NCBI GenBank assembly: GCA_964399195.1
Contig: CAYNPY010000008.1
Coordinates: 4,724 to 68,723, forward strand
Direction of reading: 5' to 3'
Length of the DNA: 64,000 nt
Origin: CAINDZ01 sp964399195
GTDB lineage: Bacteria; Krumholzibacteriota; Krumholzibacteriia; LZORAL124-64-63
The notes under the pieces: model-generated
Told to the model about the DNA's origin: nothing
The model's database searches: none
What the model saw: the letters and a program-made list of their open reading frames with translations, nothing else
Shown: piece after piece, positions 49,537 through 59,387 of the stretch
How the letters are laid out: the number at the start of each line of letters is the position of its first letter
Position numbering within the stretch: the stretch's first letter is position 1
Position numbers and translations under genes: made by a program

Positions 49537-52500
49537 TGGTCCTCCTTCTGGTTGACCAGGGTCTCCACGCGGCGGCGAAGCGGCGCCGGCAGGTCGGCTT
49601 CCTCCAGGCGGCAGACGCCGCGCCAGTCGCAGCGGTCGCAGGGCAGGCGCGACAGCCGCTCGCCCCCCGCCGCGCGCGGCACCAGCGGGAAGGGCCCGTC
49701 GGGCGCCGCGGCCTCGCAGGCCAGGCGCACCAGGCGCGCGGCGCCCTCGCGCAGCAGCGGGCGGCCCTCGCCGTCGAGCGCGGGCAGGTCGACGCGCGCG
49801 CCGATCACGGCGCCGGGCGCCAGCGCGTAGTAGGCGCCCTCGGCGATGCCGGCCCCGGCCGGGAGCGCGCCGCCGCCGCCGGGGACCAGCTCGGCGCCGG
49901 CGGCCACGGCGGCGGCGTAGAGCAGGACCTGCAGCTCCTCGCCGCGCGCGACCTCCTTCTTCGCGTGCAGGTCGCCCGTCTTGAAGTCGAGGACGGCCAG
50001 GCGCGGCGCGCCGGCGGCGCCGGCGTCGAGGCGGTCGATCGAGCCCTCCAGCACGACGGCGGCCGCGGCGGCGGGCAGCTCGGCGGGCAGCGTGGCCAAA
50101 AGAGCGAGCGCCTCGTCGTCGGCGGCCGATTCAAGGTCCGTGCGCAGCCACTCCAGCAGGCGCGCCAGCGGCAGCTCGAACGGCACCTCGAAGCCGACGG
50201 GGCGCCAGATGGCGAATCGATCCAGCTCGTGCGCCACCACCGGCTCGCCCAGCTGCAGGAAGGCCTCGCGCCACAGCGCGCGGTCGGGCTGGCGCGCGTC
50301 GCCGGGGCCGAAGGCAGCGTTCACAGCCATGGCGAACGCCGCCAACGCGCCGCCGCGGTCGCCGGCGGCCAGCGCGGCGTGGCCGGGCGTTCCCGGTTCC
50401 AGGAAGCGCCGCAGCGCGTCGTGCGCCCGCTGGCCGTACTCGCGGCGGCCGAACTCGCGGCGGACGTCCTCGTCGCGGCGCAGCGCGAAGCGCCGCTCCA
50501 GCAGGAAGGCGTACGGACATTCGCGCCACTGTTTGAGGGACGACCAGCTGAGCCGCTCGACCGGGCGCGCGGGCGCCAGCAGCGGCGCCGGCTGCGGCTC
50601 GGCCAGGAACGCGCGCTGCGCCGCGACAGCCGCCTCCCGGCCCGCCGCCGGCCGCGCGCTCCAGGCGGCGGGCCGGCCGGCCAGCAGCGATGCGTCCGTC
50701 GCTGCGAGTCCGTGCACCAGCAGCAGCCTTTCGACCAGCGGCGACGGCAGCACCGGGGCGCGGTCGTCCTCGCCCGGCCAGGTGAGCACCACGCGCGGCG
50801 CGCCGTGCAGCAGGCGCAGGAACAGCTCGGCGTCGGCGTCCAGGCTGTCGCGGCGGCCGGGCAGGCCCAGCGCTTCGCGCGCGCGCGCGCCGAGGAAGGC
50901 CGGGCGCGCGGGCCGCCGCGGCAGGGCGCCGTCGGCCAGACCGCCGACGACCAGCAGGTCGAAGCGCTCCAGCCGCGCCTCGAGGTGGCCGGTCACCAGC
51001 AGCCCCAGGCCCGGGTCGCGGTGCGGCGGCGCCAGCGCCGCGGCCAGCGCGCGGCCCAGGTCGGCCGCGAAGTCGGCGGACGTCACCGGCGGCAGCAGGC
51101 CGGCGTCGGCCTCCAGTTCATCCAGCAGGCGCGCGGCGGCGATGACGTCGGCGCGTTCGGCGTTGCGACCGAGCGGCTGCTCCGGCGCCAGCGCCGCCCA
51201 GCAGCGGCGCAGGGCCGTCAGGTGCTCGGCCCAGGGCGCGGTCGGGCGCGCGCCGGCCGCAAGCAGCGGCGCCAGCGCCTCGCCGATCGCCGCGACGAAG
51301 GCCTCCATGCCGTCGGCGGCGCGGCGCAGCACGGCGCGCGCGGCCTCGTCGTGCTCGCGCGCGCGCAGCAGCAGCGAGGCCTGTCCGCCCTGGAACGCCT
51401 CGTCCGAGCGCAGCAATCTTTCCAAACGCAGCGTCCACAGGCCGTGGTTGCCGCCGGGCGCCGGCAGCGCCACGTAGGGATGGGCCAGCAGCTCCAGCAC
51501 CGCCTCGCCGCGCAGCCCCGTCAGCGCCGCGCGCAGCGCGAAGCGCAGCAGCAGGCCGGCCGGCTGCGCCGACAGCGGCTCGCCGTGCGTGTTGTCGACG
51601 TCGAGCCCCGCGTCGCGCAGGCGCGCCGACACGCGCGCAGCCAGCTTGCGGTCGGGCACCGCGACGGCCACGCGCGCGACGGCGCCGTCGGGTTCCTGCA
51701 GGCGCCGCACCACCACGTCCGCGATCACGGCCGCCTCGTGCTCGGCGGTGCCGCAGGCCAGGCACTGCAGCGCGGCGCCGGGGCCCGGCTTGGGCAACGG
51801 GGGCAGTTGTTCGTCCAGTTCGACGAGCCGCTCGCGCAGGGCGGGTATCGTCGCGTCGGCCGGCGCGCGCGCGTCGTCGACGGCGGCGCCCCCCCCTGCC
51901 GCGGGGTCCGCTCCCAGCAGCGCCGCGGCGCGACGCGCCGGACCCAGCGGACCGCCGCGCTCGTCCCGCGGGTCCCAGGTCGCGAGCAGGCGTCGCGTCA
52001 GCGCATCGTCGCCGGCGGGCACCACGACGAGCGACGTGGCGGCCGCGGCCAGCGCCGCGCGCATCGGGGCGGCCGTCACCGGGTCCAGGCGCGTGAAGCC
52101 GGCGGCCACCGCCAGGGCCGGCGCGGGCGCGGGCCACCGGGCCGGCGCGTCGCCGCCGGCGGGCGTCTCCAGGCGCGCGGCCAGACTCACCAGCGTGTCG
52201 ACCTCGTCGTGCGGCACGTTGTCACGGTAAAGGCGCCACGCCTCGCGCAGGCTCCGCAGCTCGGCGGCCGTCGCCTCGGCCTCGGCCGCGCGCACCGCCA
52301 TGCGCGCCAGCGCCGCCTCCAGCGGCGCCGGCCCCAGCAGCAGGTCGGCCAGCCGCTGGCGCCGGATCTCGTCGAACGCGCGCACCAGTTCCTGCGCCAG
52401 GCCGGGCGCCGTCTCGGACGGGCCCTGCAGCCAGCCCCGCGCCACCAGTTCGTGCGAGAGGATCAGCGCGCGATTGGCGGCCGCCGGCGGCTTTGCCGAC

Positions 52501-52757
52501 GGCTGCAGGCCCAGCGCGGTGACGGCTTCCGTCGCCAGCTGGGCGGGCGTCAGGATCCGCGGCAGCAGCACCGCGGGGAGGCCCGAGCGCTCGAACAGGA
52601 GCTGGCCCAGCGTGCGGCAGGCGCGCGTCGACGGCAGCAGCACCAGCGCGGCGGTGAAGTCGCCGGCCGGGGCGCCGGGCAGGCGGCGGCACAACTCGGC
52701 GGCGACGGCCGCCAGGGGCGATTCGGTCAGCGGCAGCGGCAGGACCTGCGGTCGCAC
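49530..52757 (-). CDS. addB: AddB-type nuclease with Fe-S cluster ligands
   Basis: 1,075 residues from a GTG start (weak GGGAAG site). An inactive helicase-like N-terminal part is followed by a PD-(D/E)xK nuclease: VVLEGSIDRLDAGAAGAPRL, then AVLDFKTGDLHAKKE and ELQVLLYAAAV. The four Cys that frame the nuclease for a [4Fe-4S] cluster are present: one in WRECPYAFLLE and a C-x2-C-x5-C set in PCDRCDWRGVCRLEE. No Walker A seen, so of the AddB kind in which ATP hydrolysis is left to AddA. First of the addB-addA pair, which is coupled by overlap. Confidence 0.88.
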   Translation of the reverse strand: MRPQVLPLPLTESPLAAVAAELCRRLPGAPAGDFTAALVLLPSTRACRTLGQLLFERSGLPAVLLPRILTPAQLATEAVTALGLQPSAKPPAAANRALILSHELVARGWLQGPSETAPGLAQELVRAFDEIRRQRLADLLLGPAPLEAALARMAVRAAEAEATAAELRSLREAWRLYRDNVPHDEVDTLVSLAARLETPAGGDAPARWPAPAPALAVAAGFTRLDPVTAAPMRAALAAAATSLVVVPAGDDALTRRLLATWDPRDERGGPLGPARRAAALLGADPAAGGGAAVDDARAPADATIPALRERLVELDEQLPPLPKPGPGAALQCLACGTAEHEAAVIADVVVRRLQEPDGAVARVAVAVPDRKLAARVSARLRDAGLDVDNTHGEPLSAQPAGLLLRFALRAALTGLRGEAVLELLAHPYVALPAPGGNHGLWTLRLERLLRSDEAFQGGQASLLLRAREHDEAARAVLRRAADGMEAFVAAIGEALAPLLAAGARPTAPWAEHLTALRRCWAALAPEQPLGRNAERADVIAAARLLDELEADAGLLPPVTSADFAADLGRALAAALAPPHRDPGLGLLVTGHLEARLERFDLLVVGGLADGALPRRPARPAFLGARAREALGLPGRRDSLDADAELFLRLLHGAPRVVLTWPGEDDRAPVLPSPLVERLLLVHGLAATDASLLAGRPAAWSARPAAGREAAVAAQRAFLAEPQPAPLLAPARPVERLSWSSLKQWRECPYAFLLERRFALRRDEDVRREFGRREYGQRAHDALRRFLEPGTPGHAALAAGDRGGALAAFAMAVNAAFGPGDARQPDRALWREAFLQLGEPVVAHELDRFAIWRPVGFEVPFELPLARLLEWLRTDLESAADDEALALLATLPAELPAAAAAVVLEGSIDRLDAGAAGAPRLAVLDFKTGDLHAKKEVARGEELQVLLYAAAVAAGAELVPGGGGALPAGAGIAEGAYYALAPGAVIGARVDLPALDGEGRPLLREGAARLVRLACEAAAPDGPFPLVPRAAGGERLSRLPCDRCDWRGVCRLEEADLPAPLRRRVETLVNQKEDQW

Positions 52758-52941
52758 GGGCGGGACTTCCCTTGGCCGGGGCGGCGGACGCGGCGAGTCG
52801 GCATCATCGTGCGCGGGACCATAGCACGACGAGGGCTGGGGCGTCGAGGCAGCCCGGCGACGAATCCGGCCGGGTCATCCGGCGCTGCCGAACGGACGCC
52901 GACGACGTCGGAATTAGCAGGCGAAGCGGGCGACAGCCCGT

Positions 52942-53889
52942 TCATTCCGGTCCGAAGGCCGCCTTGTGCCCCTGCAGCCACTGCTCGAAGCTCTGGAGCT
53001 GCGGGTTCAGCCGCCGCGACGTCTCGACCTGTCGCAGCCCGGCGAACGTCTCCGCGAACTCCTGCTTGAACTGGAACATGTTGCCCAGGTCATCGGCGCC
53101 CGGGAAGCCCAGGCTGCGGTAGACGTCCAGGGCGATATCGCGGTACTTCACCGGCCGGCCCAGCACGCGGCTGAAGCCGGCGGCCATCTCGGCGCCGGTG
53201 AGGTGCTCGCCCGCGATACCCAGGGATTGCGGCACGCCATCGGGTCCCGCCTTGAAGACTCCCAGGGCGCAGCGACCGATGTCCTCCACCGCGATGCCCG
53301 GAAGACGCGACTCGCCCAACGGCAAGGTGATGGTCAACTCACCGTCGGGTCCCGGCTGGGGCCCCATGCCGAAGGCGACGAAGTTGTCCCAGTAGAACGA
53401 GGTGTGCAGCAGCGTGACGGGAAGGCCGCGGTCCGTGAAGCACCGATTGGCCTCGCCCTTGGCGTCGAAGTGGGGCACGTTGTACTTCTCCATCAGCACC
53501 GGCATGCGGCCGCTGCCGACGGGCAACAGGACTCGGGTGTCCTCGAGCGTGGACCAGATGACGTGCTTCAGGCCGGCGTCCTTGGTGCACTTGGCCATGG
53601 CGTCGGCCTGGGCCCATTCCTTCGCGGGGGAGAAGTGCTCCCAGAAATTCGTGACGCAGAAGGCGCCCCACGCGCCATCGAGGGCGCGGGCGAGCGAAGC
53701 GGTGTCGTCGAGATCGGCGGCAACGACTTCGGCTCCGGCTTCCCTGAGGGCCACAGCGGCGTCCGATTCGGGTTTGCGGGTGACGGCGCGGACGCTGAAG
53801 GCGGCGGCGGGATCGGCCAGTATGGCCCGGGCCAGGCCGCCACCCTGGGCTCCGGTGGCGCCGAAGACGGTGATCAGGCGTTTGTTCAT
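52942..53889 (-). CDS. NmrA-like NAD(P)-binding protein (atypical SDR)
   Basis: 315 residues, AAGGAG 9 nt before the ATG. Rossmann fold with the NmrA-type start ITVFGATGAQGGGLARAILA, RAVTRKPES (NADP-type Arg/Lys after strand 2), AADLDDTASLARALDGAWGA, FCVTNFWEHFSPAKEWAQ and VIWSTLEDTR. It lacks the classical YxxxK catalytic pair, as NmrA-like redox sensors do. Such proteins bind NADP(H) and either sense redox state or reduce small substrates. Monocistronic; function not fixed by context. Confidence 0.85.
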   Translation of the reverse strand: MNKRLITVFGATGAQGGGLARAILADPAAAFSVRAVTRKPESDAAVALREAGAEVVAADLDDTASLARALDGAWGAFCVTNFWEHFSPAKEWAQADAMAKCTKDAGLKHVIWSTLEDTRVLLPVGSGRMPVLMEKYNVPHFDAKGEANRCFTDRGLPVTLLHTSFYWDNFVAFGMGPQPGPDGELTITLPLGESRLPGIAVEDIGRCALGVFKAGPDGVPQSLGIAGEHLTGAEMAAGFSRVLGRPVKYRDIALDVYRSLGFPGADDLGNMFQFKQEFAETFAGLRQVETSRRLNPQLQSFEQWLQGHKAAFGPE

Positions 53890-54341
53890 GGGTCGGGCTC
53901 CTTATGGCAAAGGCGCGGCGCGCCGGAAGATCGACATCGCGGCCCGGTGGGGCCGTGGATGAACGAAGTCGCCACAGGATAATCGATGTCTGACTTCACG
54001 GCAGAGGATAGTCGAAACAGACCACCATTCCCCTCGCCAAACCCTCGCGATAGCCCCCTGGCACCCCCTGTGTCTCCCCCACCTGACCGCCGTTTCCACC
54101 CGACCGGCTCGGCGGGCGGCAACCCCATGATCGCGCGCCTGCTCGCGCCGTCGCAGCGTCGCCGCCGCCGGCCTGGCCGAGGCCGTCACCGCCGCGCGCC
54201 GCGCCGCGTTGGGCGCCAGCGCGACGGCACCGCGTCAGGCGTGGCCGCCACCGCCAATAATGCTCCCCAGGCCGACCCGGGCCTGGTGTACCATTGCCGG
54301 GTTCCACGATGCCGCATACCGAAAGCGCGCGGGAGGATGTC
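53890..54341. other. 452-nt intergenic region
   Basis: No credible gene on either strand: short frames lack ribosome sites and resemble nothing I know. A G+C-rich stretch of CGCCG runs lies at 54150-54230. The left part (53975-54020) has the only A+T-richer sequence and probably holds the promoter of the NmrA-like gene. Confidence 0.5.
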
Positions 54342-54923
54342 ATGAAGGTGAAATCAATGGTCGTCGCCACGCTGTGTATGCTGCTGCCGGCCGGACAGGC
54401 GGCCGGCGACCTGGTTCCGGACCAGGACAGTTTCGGGGTCTATTTCGACACGGTCGGCAATGCCATGGAGACCAGTGTCGGGCCGTTCACGCCGTACAAC
54501 GCCTACCTTCTGGTGCTGAACCCCTCGGCCCCCATCGATGCGTTCGAATGCACGGTCACGCGGGTCGGTGGGCCGTGCTACGTGCTCTCGCAGGACCTCG
54601 GCGAGGGAGCCGTCGATGCCGACGCCACGGCCGACGGCTTCCGCGTGACGCGCGCCACGCCGTATCCCGTGCTGTACGGCGCGGTCGTGCTGGCGAACTG
54701 GATGTGGATGCAGCAGTCCTGGCAGGGCATGTGGGTCTTCATCGGTCCCGGCTCGGACCCCCTGCTGCCCGGCGGCCTGCCGGTGCTCGGCAGCGGCGGC
54801 ACCTATCGCCAGGGCGTCATCTGGACGGGCTCGGACGGCTTTCCCGTGGCCTGCGTCAATGTGTACTGCGTGAGCGCCGACGAGCCCACCACCTTCGGCG
54901 CCCTCAAGAGCCTCTACCGCTGA
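54342..54923 (+). CDS. Small secreted protein with C-terminal FGALKSLYR tag
   Basis: 193 residues. GGGAGGATGTC precedes the ATG at 54342; upstream in-frame ATGs lack such a site. Signal peptide MKVKSMVVATLCMLLPAGQA. Mature protein beta-rich with four Cys (FECTVTRVGGPCYV and VACVNVYCV) that could pair in disulphides. It ends SADEPTTFGALKSLYR, the shared terminal signature. Monocistronic, followed by two CTTGCGCC-type palindromes. Function unknown. Confidence 0.82.
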   Translation: MKVKSMVVATLCMLLPAGQAAGDLVPDQDSFGVYFDTVGNAMETSVGPFTPYNAYLLVLNPSAPIDAFECTVTRVGGPCYVLSQDLGEGAVDADATADGFRVTRATPYPVLYGAVVLANWMWMQQSWQGMWVFIGPGSDPLLPGGLPVLGSGGTYRQGVIWTGSDGFPVACVNVYCVSADEPTTFGALKSLYR

Positions 54924-54990
54924 TACCGCCGTCGCCCGGTCGAGTCCCCGCGCGCCTTGCGGCGGTGGGCAGCGGTAGGACCGGCAGGCT

Positions 54991-55004
54991 GTTGCGCCGG
55001 CGCA
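54991..55004. repeat. Palindrome TTGCGCCGGCGCAA, copy 2
   Basis: Perfect 14-bp palindrome 67 nt after the stop of the tagged-protein gene; 19 nt separate it from copy 3. Confidence 0.7.
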
Positions 55005-55023
55005 ACTGTGGCGTCGTCGTGAG

Positions 55024-55041
55024 ACTTGCGCCGGCGCAAGT
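55024..55041. repeat. Palindrome ACTTGCGCCGGCGCAAGT, copy 3
   Basis: Perfect 18-bp palindrome, identical to the copy at 62041 inside a coding region. Confidence 0.7.
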
Positions 55042-55221
55042 CGTTGCTCGTGACGAATCGTGATTCGCTCCGAAGGAAGTAGGAACGCAAGGCGGCGGCC
55101 GCCGACGGTCAGCCCGTCGCCGCAGTGCGTGCCGGTTCGTTGAACGAACTGGTCGTTCATGGCACCTGCCATGAAACATCGGATCACGGCGCACATTCAC
55201 CACCACGCCGCGTGGCGCCGG

Positions 55222-56220
55222 CTACTTGACGAGCACGAGCGTGCGCGTCTGCGCCACGCCCGACGACACGAGCCGGCAGGCGTACACGCCCGCGGCCACC
55301 GCCTGGCCGTCGGCGTCGCGTCCGTCCCAGGCGACGTCGCCCGGCCCGCCCGGCAGGAAGCCGTCCACGAGCGTGCGCACCAGGCGGCCGGCAGCGTCGT
55401 GGATGGAGATCCGGGCGCCCGCGCCGCCGGCGGGGATCTCGAAACGGATCCGCGTCGACGGGTTGAACGGGTTCGGCGCGTTGCCCAGCAGCCGCGCCGC
55501 GGCCGCGGGAAGCGGCGCCGAGCTGGTGGCGCCGCCCACGGTGACGGTGAGGTTGTCGATGGCCCACGATTCGTCCGTGCCGCCCTGCCAGTTCTGCGCG
55601 GCGCCCCCCGAGACGGCGCCCAGCCGCCAGGTCACGGTCAGGGTCGAGGCCGTGTGCGGGATGCCGCTGAACGCCGGCTCCAGCGACAGGTCGTAGGCGC
55701 GGTCGCGGCCGTAGTACGAGCCCGCGGACCAGCCGAGGTTGGTGCCCGAGCTGAGCAGGGCGCCCGCCGGCGCCGCGTAGCTGGAGGCATCGCCGGTCGC
55801 CAGCTGGAACCAGTGCGAGAACAACAGCTGGCCGTCGACGAGGACCTCCATCAGCTCGGTCCCGTCCCACGAATCGATCAGCGCCAGCAGGAACGACAGC
55901 GAGACGTGCGTGTGCGGGGGCAGGTCCGCCAGCGTGAGGGTGGTCTCGTGCAGCGTCTGCGTGTGGTAGCGCAGCACGTTGCCGCCGAACTGGTTGCCCG
56001 GGGCGCCGAGCCCGGCCAGGCCCTGGGCGGTCTCGGTGCGCACGCCGGCGCCGGTCAGCTGGGCGGGGATGCCGGCTTCGAAATCGGTCGTGAAGACGAC
56101 CTCGGCGGCGGCCGGCGCGGCCGCGGCCAGCAAGGCAGCCAATGACGGGACGGCCAGCGCCGGGACAGCCGGCGCGTGCCGGGCGCGGCCGGTCCGGTCC
56201 CGGGAACGGATGTGCCACAT
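55222..56220 (-). CDS. Secreted beta-sandwich protein with FlgD/NPFNP tail
   Basis: 332 residues, GAGGAG before the ATG at 56220. Signal peptide with core VPSLAALLAAAAPAAA. Residues ~40-230 form a lectin-like jelly roll (FTTDFEAGIPAQLTGAGV opening, SWAIDNLTVTVGG closing), the fold of many extracellular binding domains. The C-terminal ~90 residues are the Ig-like tail: NAPNPFNPSTRIRFEIP, IHDAAGRLVRTLVDGFL, VAWDGRDADGQAVAAGVYAC and TRTLVLVK. No catalytic residues. Likely surface-attached or secreted binding or adhesion protein. Confidence 0.85.
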   Translation of the reverse strand: MWHIRSRDRTGRARHAPAVPALAVPSLAALLAAAAPAAAEVVFTTDFEAGIPAQLTGAGVRTETAQGLAGLGAPGNQFGGNVLRYHTQTLHETTLTLADLPPHTHVSLSFLLALIDSWDGTELMEVLVDGQLLFSHWFQLATGDASSYAAPAGALLSSGTNLGWSAGSYYGRDRAYDLSLEPAFSGIPHTASTLTVTWRLGAVSGGAAQNWQGGTDESWAIDNLTVTVGGATSSAPLPAAAARLLGNAPNPFNPSTRIRFEIPAGGAGARISIHDAAGRLVRTLVDGFLPGGPGDVAWDGRDADGQAVAAGVYACRLVSSGVAQTRTLVLVK

Positions 56221-56423
56221 GGTTGTTTCTCCTCGAATTGGGCGTTCACGCGGCCAGGACTGCGTCTAAACAATAGAGAGTCACTCCGGAATCGATAATC
56301 ACACCGGGCCGGCGCCGCCGCCCCCCGGCGCGGCCGTTGACCGCCGGGCGGCGTCGGTGCTAGAAGTCGACACCGAGCGCGGCCCCGGCCCGTGGCCGCC
56401 GCCCCCACCCGAAAGGACCTCCC

Positions 56424-59243
56424 ATGCCCCGACGTCTGCTGCCGGCGACCCTGCTGGTCGCGCTGCTGCTGCCCCTGCTGGTCGCGACCGCGCCCGCGCG
56501 CGCCGCCGACCCGGCCGCTCCCCTGCCGCTGGATGCGGCCGTGGTGACCGGCGCCCTGCCCAACGGCCTGCGCTACTACGTGCGCCCGAACGCGAAGCCG
56601 GAGCAGCGCGCCGCGCTGTGGCTGGTCGTCGGCGCCGGCGCCGTCGACGAGGACGACGACCAGAACGGCCTGGCGCACCTGATCGAGCACATGGCGTTCA
56701 ACGGCACCGAGAACTTCCCGCGCCAGGCGCTGGTCAGCTACCTGGAGTCGATCGGGATGCAGTTCGGCCCGGAGGTCAACGCCTACACGAGCCAGAACGA
56801 GACCGTGTACCTGCTGCAGGTGCCCACCGACAAGCCCGAGCTGCTGGACACCGGACTGCGCATCCTGGAAGAGTGGGCGCACCGCATCAGCTTCGAGGAC
56901 GCGGAGGTCGACAAGGAGCGCGGCGTCGTCATCGAGGAATGGCGCCTGGGCCGCGGCGCCGACGAGCGCATGAGCGACGCCCAGATGCCGATCCTCTACA
57001 AGGGCTCGCGCTACGCCGAGCGGAACGTGATCGGCGACCCGGAGATCCTGCGGAACGCCTCCTACGAGACGATCAAGCGCTACTACCGCGACTGGTACCG
57101 GCCCGACCTGATGGCGGTGGTGGCGGTGGGCGACTTCGACGCCGCCGCGGTCGAGGCCCGCATCCGCGAGCTGTTCGGCGCCATCCCCGCCCGCGCCGAG
57201 CCGCGCCCCCGGCTGCAGCCCGAGGTGCCGGACCACGCCGAGACGCTGTTCGCGATCACGACCGACCCGGAGGCCAGCGGCAGCGGCGTGTCGCTGGTGG
57301 TCAAGCACGCGCTGTGGCCGGAGGGCACCGTCGGCGACTACCGCGACGGCCTGCGCGGCCTGCTGGCCAACGCGATGCTGCGCGCGCGGCTGGGCGAGCT
57401 GGCGCGGCAGGCCGACCCGCCCTTCAGCGGCGCCTTCGCCATGGACCGTCCTATGGCGCGCACGAAGGGCATGTTCATGCTGCGCGCCTCGGTCAAGGAG
57501 GACGGCATCGCGCGCGGGTTCGAGGCGCTGCTGACCGAGCTGGAGCGGGCGCGCCGGCACGGCTTCACCGAGGGCGAGCTGGCCCGCGCCAAGGCCGAGG
57601 CGCTGCGGCAGGCCGAGCAGGCCGCGGCAGAGGCGGACAAGACCGAGTCGCAGCGCCACGCGCGCGCGCTGCAGGGGCACTTCCTGCGCGGCTCGCCGTA
57701 CGTCGATGCCGCCGCGCGCCTGCAGCTGGCCCGCGACCTGCTGCCGGGCATCACCGTCGACGAGGTCGAGGCGCGCCTGCGCGACATGGCCGACACCGGC
57801 AGCCGCGTCGTGACGGTCGAGGCGCCGCGCAAGGACGGCCTGGCCGTGCCGACGGAGGCCGAGCTGGCCGCCGTCATGGCGGCGGTGCAGGCGCGGGAGA
57901 TCCCGCCCTATGTCGACGCCGTGGTGGACGAGCCGCTGGTGGCGAACGTGCCGGCGCCGGCGGCCATCACCGCGCGCGAGACCGACCCGGAGCTGGGCAC
58001 CACGACCTGGACGCTGGCCAACGGCGTGCGCGTGGTGCTGAAGCCGACGGACTTCAAGAACGACGAGATCCTGATGTCGGCGACCAGCCCCGGCGGCAGC
58101 TCCACGCTGCTGGACGACGCCGCCTGGGCGCGCGTGACCGGCGCGGCGGGCATCGTCGGCGCCAGCGGCGCCGGCGCCTTCGACCAGACGGCGCTACAGA
58201 AGAAGCTGGCGGGCCGGCTGGTCAGGGTCATGCCGTTCGTGGGCGCCTACGAGGAGGGCCTGCGCGGCAGCGCCTCGCCGCAGGACCTCGAGACGATGCT
58301 GCAGCTGACCTGGCTGCTGGCGACCTCGCCGCGCCAGGACGAGACGGCCTTCCGCTCGCTGCTGGAGCGCCAGCGCGCGTTCCTGCAGAACCGCGCGGCC
58401 GATCCGGAGGCCGCGTTCCGCGACTCGGTCACCGTGGTCGTGACGGGGCACCACCCGCGCCGGCTGCCGCCGCGCCTGGAGGACCTGGACCGGCAGGACC
58501 TGGCGGCCTCGTACGCCTTCTACCGCGAGCGCTTCGGCGACTGCGGCGACTTCACGTTCTTCCTGGTCGGGGCCATCGACCCCGTGGCGGCCGAGCCGCT
58601 GGTGCGCACCTGGTTGGGCAACCTGCCGAGCGGCGGCCGGCGCGAGACCTGGCGCGACGAGGGCGTGATCCCGCCGCGCGGCGTGCAGGAGCGCGTGCTG
58701 CACCGCGGCGCCGAGCCCAAGGGCATGGTCGAGATGGTCTTCATGGCCAGGCGCGAATGGAGCTGGCCGGCCGAGGTCGCCATGGACGCCCTGGTCGACG
58801 TGCTGCGCATCAGGCTGCGCGAGACGATCCGCGAGGACATGAGCGGCACCTACGGCGTGCGGGTCGGCGGCGGGCTCAGCCGCATCCCCTACGGGTACCA
58901 CCAGCTGACCGTGGGCTGGGGCTGCGACCCCGGCCGCGTGGACGAGCTGACCGAGGCGGTGTGGACGCAGCTGCGCGACATCGCCGCCAACGGCCCGGAC
59001 CCCGAGACGCTGGCCAAGGTCGCCGAGACCTGGCGGCGCGACGACGAGACCAACCTCAAGCGCAACGACTACTGGCTCGGCGAACTGGTCCGGCACCAGC
59101 GCGTGGGCACGGACCCGCGCCTGATCCTGCAGGGCGCCGCGCTGGCCGACGGCTTGAGCGCCGACGTGGTGAAGGAGGCCGCGCGCGCGGTGATCGACCC
59201 GCAGAACGTGGTCAAGGTGGTGCTGCTGCCGCAGGAGGGGTGA
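56424..59243 (+). CDS. M16 family zinc metallopeptidase, exported
   Basis: 939 residues, AAAGGA before the ATG, signal peptide ending ARAAD (about 29). Two-lobed M16 protein. The active half has the inverted zinc motif His85-x2-Glu88-His89 (LAHLIEHMAFNGTENFPR) and the third ligand Glu165, 76 residues on, in FEDAEVDKERGVVIEEW. The second half (~480-939) keeps the fold but lacks HxxEH, as usual for the partner lobe (TTWTLANGVRVVLKPTDFKN ... DILRIRLRETIREDMSGTY-like strands). Periplasmic degradation of peptides is expected; closely resembles PqqL-type proteins in length and layout. A UUCG-loop terminator follows, so it is separate from the next gene. Confidence 0.93.
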   Translation: MPRRLLPATLLVALLLPLLVATAPARAADPAAPLPLDAAVVTGALPNGLRYYVRPNAKPEQRAALWLVVGAGAVDEDDDQNGLAHLIEHMAFNGTENFPRQALVSYLESIGMQFGPEVNAYTSQNETVYLLQVPTDKPELLDTGLRILEEWAHRISFEDAEVDKERGVVIEEWRLGRGADERMSDAQMPILYKGSRYAERNVIGDPEILRNASYETIKRYYRDWYRPDLMAVVAVGDFDAAAVEARIRELFGAIPARAEPRPRLQPEVPDHAETLFAITTDPEASGSGVSLVVKHALWPEGTVGDYRDGLRGLLANAMLRARLGELARQADPPFSGAFAMDRPMARTKGMFMLRASVKEDGIARGFEALLTELERARRHGFTEGELARAKAEALRQAEQAAAEADKTESQRHARALQGHFLRGSPYVDAAARLQLARDLLPGITVDEVEARLRDMADTGSRVVTVEAPRKDGLAVPTEAELAAVMAAVQAREIPPYVDAVVDEPLVANVPAPAAITARETDPELGTTTWTLANGVRVVLKPTDFKNDEILMSATSPGGSSTLLDDAAWARVTGAAGIVGASGAGAFDQTALQKKLAGRLVRVMPFVGAYEEGLRGSASPQDLETMLQLTWLLATSPRQDETAFRSLLERQRAFLQNRAADPEAAFRDSVTVVVTGHHPRRLPPRLEDLDRQDLAASYAFYRERFGDCGDFTFFLVGAIDPVAAEPLVRTWLGNLPSGGRRETWRDEGVIPPRGVQERVLHRGAEPKGMVEMVFMARREWSWPAEVAMDALVDVLRIRLRETIREDMSGTYGVRVGGGLSRIPYGYHQLTVGWGCDPGRVDELTEAVWTQLRDIAANGPDPETLAKVAETWRRDDETNLKRNDYWLGELVRHQRVGTDPRLILQGAALADGLSADVVKEAARAVIDPQNVVKVVLLPQEG

Positions 59244-59280
59244 GCGGGGCGGCTCACGCCGCGGAATGTCGCTGTCGCAG

Positions 59281-59306
59281 CGGGAGCCCGGCTTCGGCCG
59301 GGCTCC
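59281..59306 (+). terminator. Hairpin terminator with TTCG tetraloop
   Basis: 11-bp perfect stem GGGAGCCCGGC/GCCGGGCTCCC closed by TTCG, followed by TGTTGT, 38 nt after the peptidase stop. Confidence 0.8.
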
Positions 59307-59387
59307 CTGTTGTAGCCGGCCCGCCGAAGCCGTACCATGGCCCCTTCGCCCGGCCGACGGATACCCTCCCGATCCGACAGGACGGAC

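Larger units (their letters stand above)
54924..55221. other. 298-nt intergenic region with two palindromes
   Basis: Lies between convergent genes. The only structure seen is the pair of palindromes at 54991 and 55024. No gene, and no T-tailed terminator. Confidence 0.5.

Noticed and set aside
53890..54341. Degraded gene in the long intergenic region
   Set aside because: Short frames on both strands have no similarity I can name and no start signals.
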